Shown one piece after another: positions 18,660 through 23,917 of a stretch of DNA of 23,917 nt (position 1 is its first letter; each line of letters starts with the position of its first letter). The notes beneath the pieces are model-generated. The model made no database searches. It was not told where the DNA came from and was given only the letters and a program-made list of their open reading frames with translations. The position numbers and the translations under genes are program-made. The DNA is from T1Sed10-7 sp041685505 (lineage in GTDB: Bacteria > Actinomycetota > Nitriliruptoria > Nitriliruptorales > Nitriliruptoraceae): positions 1 through 23,917 of the forward strand of contig JAWLFQ010000034.1 in assembly GCA_041685505.1 (NCBI GenBank), read 5' to 3'.

Positions 18660-19265
18660 TCACTGCTGCAGCAGGTCACGCTCCGCAAGCCAGTCCCCGA
18701 GGTTCTCGGGGGCCGCGCCGAGGGCGATGGCCACGGTGCGTAGATCGTCCGCACGCAAGCTGAGCACCCGACCGTTGTAGTCGTCGCGGAGCCACTGGAC
18801 GTGCCTGACCAGCCGCAGCAGCGGCTGGAGCTCAGGGTCGTCCCCGCGGTCGCGCAGGCGCCCGAGCGCGATCGCGAAGGTGACTGCGCCAGAGCTGCGC
18901 GGCCGCTCCTCCTCAGGAAGGAGCTCGACCACCGGGACCTCGTAGAAGGCCGCCAGAGCCGCCAGCTTGTGCGCCGAGACGGCGCGATCTCCGCGCTCGT
19001 AGGAGCCCACGACCACGGCCTTGAAACGGCCCTCGCTGCGTTCCTCCACGTCCTGGAGTCGCAGCCCCTGGGCTCTGCGAACGGAGCGCAGGCGGCTGCC
19101 GAGACGCTGCTGGTAGTGCGCAGGATCAGCCGCGTCATCCGGCTCGGGCGCCGGCTGCTGTGCGGCGGCCTCGGGTCCCGCGGCCGAGTGGCGCACCTGG
19201 GGTGTGCCCTCGTCACCGACCAGGACGAGGTCGTCGGTCTGCGCGATCTCGCACGCCATGGTCAT
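18660..19265 (-). CDS. bldD: BldD-type c-di-GMP-responsive transcriptional regulator
   Basis: The 201-residue protein matches Streptomyces BldD. An XRE-type helix-turn-helix (about 51-117) contains LGSRLRSVRRAQGLRLQDVE, then KAVVVGSYERGDRAVSAHKL and FYEVPVVELLP. The C-terminal domain keeps DYNGRVLSLRADDLRTVA. BldD binds tetrameric c-di-GMP through RXD-X8-RXXD. Here Arg160-Asp-Asp162, exactly eight residues, then Arg171-Ala-Asp-Asp174 satisfy it, with RDD replacing RGD and RADD replacing RQDD. In Streptomyces BldD with c-di-GMP represses developmental genes and itself. A roughly 50-residue acidic/Ala-Pro N-terminal extension precedes the DNA-binding domain and is longer than in Streptomyces. 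The ATG at 19265 follows GAGGGGGA; a second ATG two codons later is possible. Confidence 0.88.
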   Translation of the reverse strand: MTMACEIAQTDDLVLVGDEGTPQVRHSAAGPEAAAQQPAPEPDDAADPAHYQQRLGSRLRSVRRAQGLRLQDVEERSEGRFKAVVVGSYERGDRAVSAHKLAALAAFYEVPVVELLPEEERPRSSGAVTFAIALGRLRDRGDDPELQPLLRLVRHVQWLRDDYNGRVLSLRADDLRTVAIALGAAPENLGDWLAERDLLQQ

Positions 19266-19346
19266 CGCTTCCCCCTCGCTCGAGGCCGTGCGTGTGCACG
19301 TGACGGCCCCCGTCTGTGACGGTCAGCGACGAGGGGGCGAAGGGGG

Positions 19347-19359
19347 TCACGGCCCGTCA
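19347..19359. promoter_or_regulatory. BldD-box-like site upstream of bldD
   Basis: TCAC-GGCCC-GTCA fits the outer half-sites TnAC-N5-GTnA of the BldD box, although the inner five bases do not match the preferred nC(A/T)Gn. It lies 82-94 bp before the bldD start. A second such site, TGAC-AGCCA-GTGA on the minus strand at 19607-19619, overlaps the -35 of the upstream promoter. BldD is autoregulated in Streptomyces, so both are plausible, but such degenerate matches also occur by chance. Confidence 0.35.
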
Positions 19360-19415
19360 CTGCGATGTGCGATGCGCGCGCGGGTGCGATCCTGGGATCC
19401 TGGACGTCGTAGGGC

Positions 19416-19586
19416 ACAGAGAAGCCCCCGGCGTGGGGACGCCGGGGGCGGAAGATCCAGGGCAGGGGACCGGCACGATCGAAGGGGACGGACGACTGTG
19501 CTGGCCGGCACGAGGCCGGAACCTGGATCCCGTCTCGCTGACCCGAGGGACTCGGGTCGGGGATCGCTCCCCTCACCCCCCGGAGC
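19416..19586 (-). ncRNA. Candidate structured RNA upstream of bldD (leader attenuator or sRNA)
   Basis: On the minus strand a promoter at 19592-19620 is followed by a dense series of helices. GGGGA-GCGA-TCCCC (19559-19572) is a 5-bp stem with a GNRA tetraloop. GACCCGA/TCGGGTC (19540-19558) is a perfect 7-bp stem. GATCCAGG/CCTGGATC (19522-19529 with 19454-19461) is a perfect long-range 8-bp helix enclosing a CCGGC/GCCGG hairpin. An 11-bp terminator ends the series. The RNA would be about 170 nt. No ORF in it looks coding. It does not match the ydaO, GEMM, cobalamin, TPP or 6C consensus as I know them. It may be the 5' leader of bldD with a terminator switch, an independent small RNA, or part of a long heliorhodopsin 3' UTR. 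Confidence 0.35.
19424..19449 (-). terminator. Intrinsic terminator 160 bp upstream of bldD
   Basis: A perfect 11-bp GC stem (19424-19434 with 19439-19449) and 4-nt loop are followed on the minus strand by TTCTCTGT, the most T-rich tract after any hairpin in this window. The tract lies on the minus-strand side only, so the terminator acts on leftward transcripts, before they reach bldD. Confidence 0.65.
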
Positions 19587-19591
19587 CTCGA

Positions 19592-19620
19592 ACGATACGC
19601 GCCATGTCACTGGCTGTCAC
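19592..19620 (-). promoter_or_regulatory. Candidate promoter for the bldD leader/sRNA
   Basis: On the minus strand GTGACA (19615-19620; 5 of 6 to TTGACA), a 17-nt spacer and TATCGT (19592-19597; TAnnnT) would start transcription near 19586. GTGACA is repeated 10 bp downstream (19605-19610), producing the BldD-box-like TGAC-N5-GTGA over the -35. The adjoining stretch 19621-19801 shows no gene or clear signal. Confidence 0.5.
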
Positions 19621-19801
19621 CCGGTTCCCTGCTCTTGCCGACCACTTCGTCACGCTCTGCGGTGAGCGGTCCAACGACACCACGCTGCGTTCACACATGA
19701 GGCCGCAACGCGCGCGCGCAACGCACCCAGGCGCCAGGCCTCTCGTGCGCCCGCCACCACCGACCGGTACTACGGCGAGTGACCCGGCAACGGTGTCGAG
19801 C

Positions 19802-20578
19802 TCAGCTGCGCAGCACGTTGCCGAAGACCAACCAGGCCAGCAACGTCTTCGCTGCGAGGCTGAGGACGATGTAGGCGTACTCGCCGAAGATGTAGTCCTT
19901 CCAGCGACCGACCTGGGCGTACTGCAGCGCCATGTTCAGCGCGAAGGTGAAGAACAGCACGAACTGGATCCCGTAGATCGCGTACACGAAGCCCGGTACC
20001 TCACCCCCACCAGCGAACAGGTAGTAGCCGAGGATCCCCCACGGCACCAGACCAGCGAAGGTCCCGTACCAGAACGCGGACCAGTCGGCGCCCTTGCCGG
20101 GCTTCTCCGTGCGCTCCCACAGCAGGCCGAACAGGATCATCGAGGTGTTGAGCGCGAAGATCGCCACGACCGCCGCCAGGTCCCAGATGCCGACGAAGGC
20201 GGCGATCAGCACGACCATGATCGAGGAGCTGATCGAGTACTCGATCCAGCGGGCGTAGTTCTCCTTCTTGTCCAGTTGACGCTCGTACCAGTCCCTGATC
20301 CCCGGAAGCGTCATGAGCAGGTGATCGGCCGCGGCGAAGAAGACGAACACCGCCACCAGGATCGCGATGGGCAGCTCGAAGATCACCTCGGGGACGGCCT
20401 GCTGCTGCTGGATCGGATCGTCAGCGAGGAAGGTGGCCAGGATCGGCAGAGAGAGGTCGTTGGCCAGCACCAGCAGCACGATGCCCTGGACGAGATGGAT
20501 CAGCCCGACGCCCAGGTTGAAGCGGCGGAGACGGGCGTAGCGGGTGGTCCTGTCCGGGGTGGTCGCGGTCGCGCCCAT
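19802..20578 (-). CDS. Heliorhodopsin
   Basis: The 258-residue seven-helix protein belongs to the heliorhodopsin family: retinal-binding membrane photoreceptors with inverted topology (N-terminus inside) and a slow photocycle, generally not pumping ions. Diagnostic segments are LRRFNLGVGLIHLVQG in helix A, ADHLLM, ARWIEYSISSSIMVVLIA in helix C with Glu113 as Schiff-base counter-ion, VDW/ADW-type loop and PWGILGYY, ALNMALQYAQVGRWKDYIFGEYAYIVLSLAAKTLLAWLVFGN with Lys244 as the retinal-binding lysine. His28 and His86 match the conserved histidine pair. The ATG at 20578 follows GAGGAG by 6 nt and avoids an 11-residue hydrophilic extension. It lies 164 bp after dcd on the same strand. No retinal-synthesis gene lies in the window. 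Confidence 0.92.
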   Translation of the reverse strand: MGATATTPDRTTRYARLRRFNLGVGLIHLVQGIVLLVLANDLSLPILATFLADDPIQQQQAVPEVIFELPIAILVAVFVFFAAADHLLMTLPGIRDWYERQLDKKENYARWIEYSISSSIMVVLIAAFVGIWDLAAVVAIFALNTSMILFGLLWERTEKPGKGADWSAFWYGTFAGLVPWGILGYYLFAGGGEVPGFVYAIYGIQFVLFFTFALNMALQYAQVGRWKDYIFGEYAYIVLSLAAKTLLAWLVFGNVLRS

Positions 20579-20603
20579 GATGGCTCCTCGCGCGTCTGCA
20601 GTT

Positions 20604-20624
20604 GGTTGCATGACGCAGTCAACC
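20604..20624. promoter_or_regulatory. Inverted repeat in the heliorhodopsin upstream region
   Basis: GGTTG-N11-CAACC lies 26 bp before the heliorhodopsin start, and on the minus strand overlaps a consensus-like -35 TTGACT (20617-20622). No matching -10 of the TAnnnT kind is seen at 16-19 nt, so an activator-dependent or alternative-sigma promoter is possible. This is a weak but specific candidate operator. Confidence 0.3.
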
Positions 20625-20664
20625 GTCTTCGGAGCCGGTGTGCACCCTGGCCGACACGGACCTC

Positions 20665-20681
20665 CGTCCGACGGTCGGACG
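20665..20681 (-). terminator. Small hairpin between dcd and heliorhodopsin
   Basis: CGTCCGA and TCGGACG form a perfect 7-bp stem with a CGG loop, 61 bp downstream of the dcd stop. No U-tract. It may end the dcd transcript and separate it from heliorhodopsin. Confidence 0.35.
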
Positions 20682-20742
20682 CCGCTCTTCGCCCACCCTG
20701 CGCTGCAGCGATCGGTGTGGGGCGACGCCCGCGCCCCCGCGG

Positions 20743-21339
20743 TCAGCGAGCGGGGTCGTGGGGATCCGCCGGAGGCGGCGGCACCAGGTTGAGGTGGTAG
20801 CGCGAGGCGGTCGGCCCGGCCTGACCCTGGTACTTCGAACCCGACGCGCCGCTGCCGTAGGGATGCTCGGCCGGCTTGTCGAGCGCGAAGAACGCGAACT
20901 GGGCCACCTTCATCCCCGGATACAGCAGGATCGGCAACGTGGCGACGTTGGACAGCTCAAGGGTCACGTCACCGTCGAAGCCGGCGTCGATGAAGCCGGC
21001 GGTGGAGTGGATCACCAGACCCAAGCGCGCCAGTGAGCTCTTGCCCTCGAGCCGGGCCACGATGTCGGCGGGCAGGGTGATGCGTTCCAGGGTCGAGCCC
21101 AGGACGAACTCGCCGGGGTGGAGGATGAAGGGTTCGCTGCCGGCCTCGACGACCTCGGTGAGCTCCGGCTGCTCCTGCCGAACGTCGATGTAGGCGTAGC
21201 GGTGGTTGGCGAACACGCGGAAGGAACTCCCCAGGCGCACATCGACGCTGGAGGGCTGGATGCCGTCGTCGAGCAGCGGATCGATTCCGATACGGCCCTC
21301 GGCGATGGCTGCTCGGATCGTGCCGTCGGACAGGATCAT
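20743..21339 (-). CDS. dcd: dCTP deaminase (probably the dUMP-forming, bifunctional type)
   Basis: The 198-residue enzyme supplies dUMP for thymidylate synthesis. Conserved segments are MILSDGTIRA, IQPSSVDVRLG, HPGEFVLGSTLE, LEGKSSLARLGLVIHSTAGFIDAGF, TLELSN with the catalytic Glu, and SKYQGQAGPTASRYH. It is close to mycobacterial Dcd throughout, including the HSTAGFIDxGF segment; mycobacterial and archaeal relatives deaminate dCTP and hydrolyse the phosphates in one enzyme. A separate dUTPase elsewhere would weaken that assignment. The ATG at 21339 follows GGAGG by 5 nt. The C-terminus has a Pro-rich extension (VPPPPADPHDPAR). It is divergent from the tRNA gene. Confidence 0.94.
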   Translation of the reverse strand: MILSDGTIRAAIAEGRIGIDPLLDDGIQPSSVDVRLGSSFRVFANHRYAYIDVRQEQPELTEVVEAGSEPFILHPGEFVLGSTLERITLPADIVARLEGKSSLARLGLVIHSTAGFIDAGFDGDVTLELSNVATLPILLYPGMKVAQFAFFALDKPAEHPYGSGASGSKYQGQAGPTASRYHLNLVPPPPADPHDPAR

Positions 21340-21382
21340 GCACGCCTCCGGCGTCTCTCGGGATCCGGACGACCGTCTCGCG

Positions 21383-21412
21383 TTGCGGCCTCTAGCGGCC
21401 AGCGAGTACGTT
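21383..21412 (+). promoter_or_regulatory. Candidate tRNA-Gly promoter
   Basis: TTGCGG (21383-21388), an 18-nt spacer and TACGTT (21407-21412) place a transcription start within about 10 nt of the mature tRNA 5' end at 21423, as is common for tRNA genes. Confidence 0.45.
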
Positions 21413-21422
21413 CCACCCCTCC

Positions 21423-21493
21423 GCGGGTGTAGTTCAATGGTAGAACACGAGCTTCCCAAGCTCGGAACGGGGGTTCGATTCCCCTCACCCGCT
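21423..21493 (+). tRNA. tRNA-Gly (anticodon CCC)
   Basis: The 71-nt cloverleaf is complete. The acceptor stem is GCGGGTG with CACCCGC. The D arm is GTTC-AATGGTA-GAAC. The anticodon stem CGAGC/GCTCG encloses TTCCCAA, giving anticodon CCC (reads GGG). A short variable loop follows, then a T arm with loop TTCGATT. The discriminator base is T, as in bacterial glycine tRNAs. The CCA end is not encoded. Confidence 0.96.
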
Positions 21494-21498
21494 CTTCG

Positions 21499-21518
21499 GG
21501 GTCTTGGCGAAAAGACCC
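21499..21518 (+). terminator. Hairpin after tRNA-Gly
   Basis: GGGTCTT (21499-21505) and AAGACCC (21512-21518) form a 7-bp stem with a 6-nt GGCGAA loop, 5 bp after the tRNA. No U-run follows. The remaining stretch to 21699 contains no ORF, tRNA 3'-end duplication or other signal that I can support. Confidence 0.5.
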
Positions 21519-21699
21519 GCAAGTAGGTAGCGAAAAGATCGTGTGATGCCCCCTCCGCGGGGTCAGGCCGTCGCGAGCCGCTGGCAGAGCTTGCGACCGT
21601 CGGCGTCAGAACGTCGTTCTCAGCGACGGCGACGTTCACTGGGCCCCGTGCCGCGGCGCGATCCGCAGCTACACCCGTCGTGGCACGTCGGGCCGACGA

Positions 21700-23913
21700 T
21701 CACGGCGAGTTGGTGACCGCCAGCGTGTGGTAGTCGCCAGCGGCGATGCGGATGACCTCCGCTCCGGCCAGGCTGCCACCGGACACCTGCTGCGGGGACG
21801 TGACATGGCCGGGCCCGGTGCCAGTGCCGATCTGTGCCGAATAGTTGTGGCCCCAGGCGTGCATGTCTCCGCCGTAGGTGAGCGCGACGGTGTGCATCTG
21901 GCCGCCGGCGACATCGATGACGGTTTCACCGGCCAGGCTGCCACCCGACACCTGCTGCGGGGACGTTACGCCCGAGTTGAGTGGTCCGGTGCTGCCGTTG
22001 CCGATCTGTCCCGCTTGGTTGTCCCCCCAGGCGTGCATGGTGTTGTCTGAGGTGATCGCGACCGTGTGGTTGTAGCCGGCAGCGATCTGGATGACGGGTT
22101 CACCGGCCAGGCTGCCACCCGACACCTGCTGCGGCGTCGTGACAGCGCTGATGAAGGTGCCGGTGCCGATCTGCCCGTTGTTGCTGCTCCCCCAGGCATA
22201 CAGGTCGCCATCGAAGGTGACCGCGATTGTGTGGGCGCCACCTGCGTCGATCCTGGTGACGTTCTCGCCGGCGAGGCCGCCGCCGGTGACCGGATGTGGC
22301 GTCGTTACGGGGGACGAACCGGAGGTGCCGTTGCCGATCTGCCCGGCGTTGTTGCGTCCCCACGTGTACACGGTGCCGTCGTCGGTGAACACGACCGTGT
22401 GGAAGTCGCCGGCGGCGATCCGGACGATGCTCGCACCACCGAAGCTGCTGGTGGGCACCTGCTGTGGGGACGTGACCGCGGCGCCGGAGGTGCCGTTGCC
22501 GATCTGCCCGCCTTGGTTGTGCCCCCAGGTGTGCACGGTGCCGTCGGCAGCCAGCGCCACCGTGTGGAGGCGGCCGGCGGCGATCTGGATGACGGTTTCA
22601 CCGGCCAAGCTGCCGCCCGACACCTGCTGCGGGGACGTGACCGGGCTGGAGGTGGTGCCGTTGCCGACCTGGCCGGAGCTGTTCGTTCCCCAGGTGTGCA
22701 CGGTGCCGTCGTCAGCCAGCACGACCGTGTGGTATCGACCGTCGACGTCGACGATCTGGCGGCCGACCAACGACCCGCCCATGATGGGCTGCGGGTACGT
22801 CTGGAAGTTCCCCGACGTGCCATCGCCGAGCTCCCCACTGAAGTTGCTCCCCCAGCCATGCAGGTCACCGACGGTCAGCACCCGGAAGCCATCGACGTCC
22901 TCCAGCGCCCGGTAGAGCATCGACGCGGCCTGCGCCCGGCTGATCGGCTCAGCTGGACCGAACGTGCCGTCGGCGTACCCGGAGATCACACCGGCCCCGC
23001 CAAGACGTCCGATCGCGTCCGCATGCGTGCTGTCTCGATCCACGTCGGCGTAGGAGGCCGGATCGACGTCCGACAGGTCGAACACCCGGTCGACGAGCGA
23101 CGCGAACTGTCCGCGGCTGATCGGCTCAGCTGGACCGAACGTCCCGTCGGCGTACCCGGCGATCACACCAACCCCCGCAAGGACCCTGATCGCTTCCGAA
23201 TGCGTGCTTCCAACCGAGACGTCGGAGAAGCCGAGCTCGGGTCCGGCCGGACGTCCGACCGCCCGGTGCAGCACCGACGCGACCTGCGCCCGGCTGATCT
23301 CGTCATCCGGACCGAACCGCCCGTCGGTGTAGCCGCTGATGACGCCGGCGTCCGCCACGACAGCGACCGCTTCCGCATGCGTCGAGCCGTCCGCAACATC
23401 GGGGAATGGCAGCGGCGGCACACCCGGGTCTGGCTCTGGATCGGGTTCCGGGGCGGGCTCTGGATCGGGTTCCGGATCGGGCTGCTGGCGATGCTCGTCG
23501 TTGTCGGTCACCTCGAACGTGACCGGCTCGGACGGGTTGCTGGATACACCGTCTTCGTTGATCGCGGTCACGGCGAGAGTCCAGGTGCCGTTCGGGAAGG
23601 TCGTGATCAACCGCGTCTGCGCGACCTGGTCGAAGTCGAGCTGCCGTTCCCCGTCTTCGAGCAGGGAAGGTCGGTACCCGGAGATCGCGGCCGACCCGGT
23701 GTCGTTCGGCGCTGCCCAGGTCAGTGTGACCTCGCCGCCGTCAACCGTGGCTGCCAGGTTGGCGGGCGGGTCGGGTGCGACACGCTCGTCAGCGCGCACG
23801 CTCGGCGGTGCCAGCCACACCATCACCGCCAGAACCGTGGCGAGAACACAGAGCCGTTGCCAGACCGACCGTGACGTCACAACGGTCGGCGGGGTGGCGT
23901 CTGCGCGATCCAT
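21700..23913 (-). CDS. Secreted FN3 - SLH - RCC1 repeat protein (surface-anchored beta-propeller)
   Basis: The 737-residue reading (start near the window edge) has an N-terminal signal sequence (hydrophobic core about 18-37, cleavage likely near VRADE), a fibronectin type III domain (about 48-137), an acidic Pro-rich spacer of PEPDPEP repeats (about 140-167), three SLH domains (about 170-220, 229-279 and 288-338; each with a D-V-x-x-x-S-T-H-x-E/D-A-I/V block and GYxDGxFGPxxxISRxQ), and seven RCC1 repeats (351-737) with W-G-x-N-x-x-G-Q-I-G-N-G-T and AAGxxHTVAL. Seven repeats can close a seven-bladed propeller. SLH triads normally bind pyruvylated secondary cell-wall polymers, so the protein is probably held at the surface. 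The ATG at 23913 is the first in the window; a start outside it, or a GTG eleven codons later, cannot be excluded. Confidence 0.85.
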   Translation of the reverse strand: MDRADATPPTVVTSRSVWQRLCVLATVLAVMVWLAPPSVRADERVAPDPPANLAATVDGGEVTLTWAAPNDTGSAAISGYRPSLLEDGERQLDFDQVAQTRLITTFPNGTWTLAVTAINEDGVSSNPSEPVTFEVTDNDEHRQQPDPEPDPEPAPEPDPEPDPGVPPLPFPDVADGSTHAEAVAVVADAGVISGYTDGRFGPDDEISRAQVASVLHRAVGRPAGPELGFSDVSVGSTHSEAIRVLAGVGVIAGYADGTFGPAEPISRGQFASLVDRVFDLSDVDPASYADVDRDSTHADAIGRLGGAGVISGYADGTFGPAEPISRAQAASMLYRALEDVDGFRVLTVGDLHGWGSNFSGELGDGTSGNFQTYPQPIMGGSLVGRQIVDVDGRYHTVVLADDGTVHTWGTNSSGQVGNGTTSSPVTSPQQVSGGSLAGETVIQIAAGRLHTVALAADGTVHTWGHNQGGQIGNGTSGAAVTSPQQVPTSSFGGASIVRIAAGDFHTVVFTDDGTVYTWGRNNAGQIGNGTSGSSPVTTPHPVTGGGLAGENVTRIDAGGAHTIAVTFDGDLYAWGSSNNGQIGTGTFISAVTTPQQVSGGSLAGEPVIQIAAGYNHTVAITSDNTMHAWGDNQAGQIGNGSTGPLNSGVTSPQQVSGGSLAGETVIDVAGGQMHTVALTYGGDMHAWGHNYSAQIGTGTGPGHVTSPQQVSGGSLAGAEVIRIAAGDYHTLAVTNSP
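21737..22865 (-). repeat. Tandem RCC1-coding repeats, about 150 bp each
   Basis: Seven in-frame units of roughly 50-54 codons share long near-identical runs such as the segment encoding SPQQVSGGSLAGE, which occurs five times with few changes (once with AGA, once with AGEP). The inner units are more alike than the first, so recent unit duplication or gene conversion is likely. A separate 46-bp stretch with one mismatch also repeats in the SLH part (22937-22982 and 23114-23159). Confidence 0.85.
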
Positions 23914-23917
23914 CGTG

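Noticed and set aside
19381..19600. Known riboswitch or RNA classes (GEMM c-di-GMP, ydaO, cobalamin, TPP, 6C, SRP)
   Set aside because: None of the conserved core strings that I know for these classes is found on either strand; left as an unassigned structured RNA.
19316..20800. 494-codon plus-strand reading frame over the bldD leader and heliorhodopsin
   Set aside because: Runs across unrelated features and antisense to heliorhodopsin; no domain, no start signal.
21494..21699. Integrated-element attachment site at tRNA-Gly
   Set aside because: No duplicate of the tRNA 3' end and no integrase in the window.
21737..22865. Regular repeats that could suggest a CRISPR array
   Set aside because: Units are about 150 bp, in frame, and encode RCC1 blades; no short repeat/spacer pattern or cas gene.
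22066..23874. 602-codon plus-strand reading frame across the SLH-RCC1 gene
   Set aside because: Antisense to a gene with clear domain content on the minus strand; its apparent repeats only mirror the RCC1 and SLH repeats.

Overview
This window reads as chromosomal DNA from a high-GC Actinomycetota bacterium. The evidence is pervasive GC-rich codon use with frequent GTG/TTG starts, an HspR-type heat-shock operon with a HAIR operator, a BldD-type regulator, an EtfD-like membrane Fe-S reductase and a Mycobacterium-like dCTP deaminase. An SLH-domain surface protein and a heliorhodopsin would fit a deep-branching actinobacterial lineage (Nitriliruptoria or Euzebya-like), but that placement is inference.

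Layout. Positions 1-738 hold the 5' part of a group II intron whose reverse transcriptase is cut off after its N-terminal region. An NCS2/AzgA-type purine permease follows (949-2292, +) and converges on a strong bidirectional hairpin. From about 10430 down to 2339, all on the minus strand, lies a chaperone block: dnaK - hsp20 - grpE - dnaJ - hspR - clpB. It has a HAIR (HspR operator) upstream of dnaK, hairpins on either side of the inserted hsp20, and a terminator plus a separate promoter before clpB. HspR is encoded inside the operon it is expected to repress, giving a closed feedback loop.

10490-13872 holds small housekeeping and envelope genes: a DUF192 exported protein, a beta-hydroxyacid dehydrogenase and a one-TM peptide on the minus strand; a two-ACT-domain protein abutting peptide deformylase on the plus strand; and a lipoprotein on the minus strand. 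14071-16266 encodes an EtfD-like membrane heterodisulfide-reductase-type protein expected to pass electrons from fatty-acid oxidation into the quinone pool.

16353-19620 is the most interesting stretch. A PAS-PAS-GGDEF diguanylate cyclase with intact active and inhibitory sites lies one gene away from a BldD-type regulator that keeps the RXD-X8-RXXD c-di-GMP-binding signature. Between them is a small membrane protein with a near-perfect S4 voltage-sensor helix but no recognisable ion-selectivity filter. Upstream of bldD is a candidate structured RNA of about 170 nt with its own promoter, a GNRA-capped hairpin, a long-range helix and an intrinsic terminator. It could be a leader attenuator or an independent small RNA.

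19802-23913 contains a heliorhodopsin, dcd, tRNA-Gly(CCC), and a large secreted protein with FN3, three SLH domains and a seven-repeat RCC1 propeller, whose start lies at the window edge.
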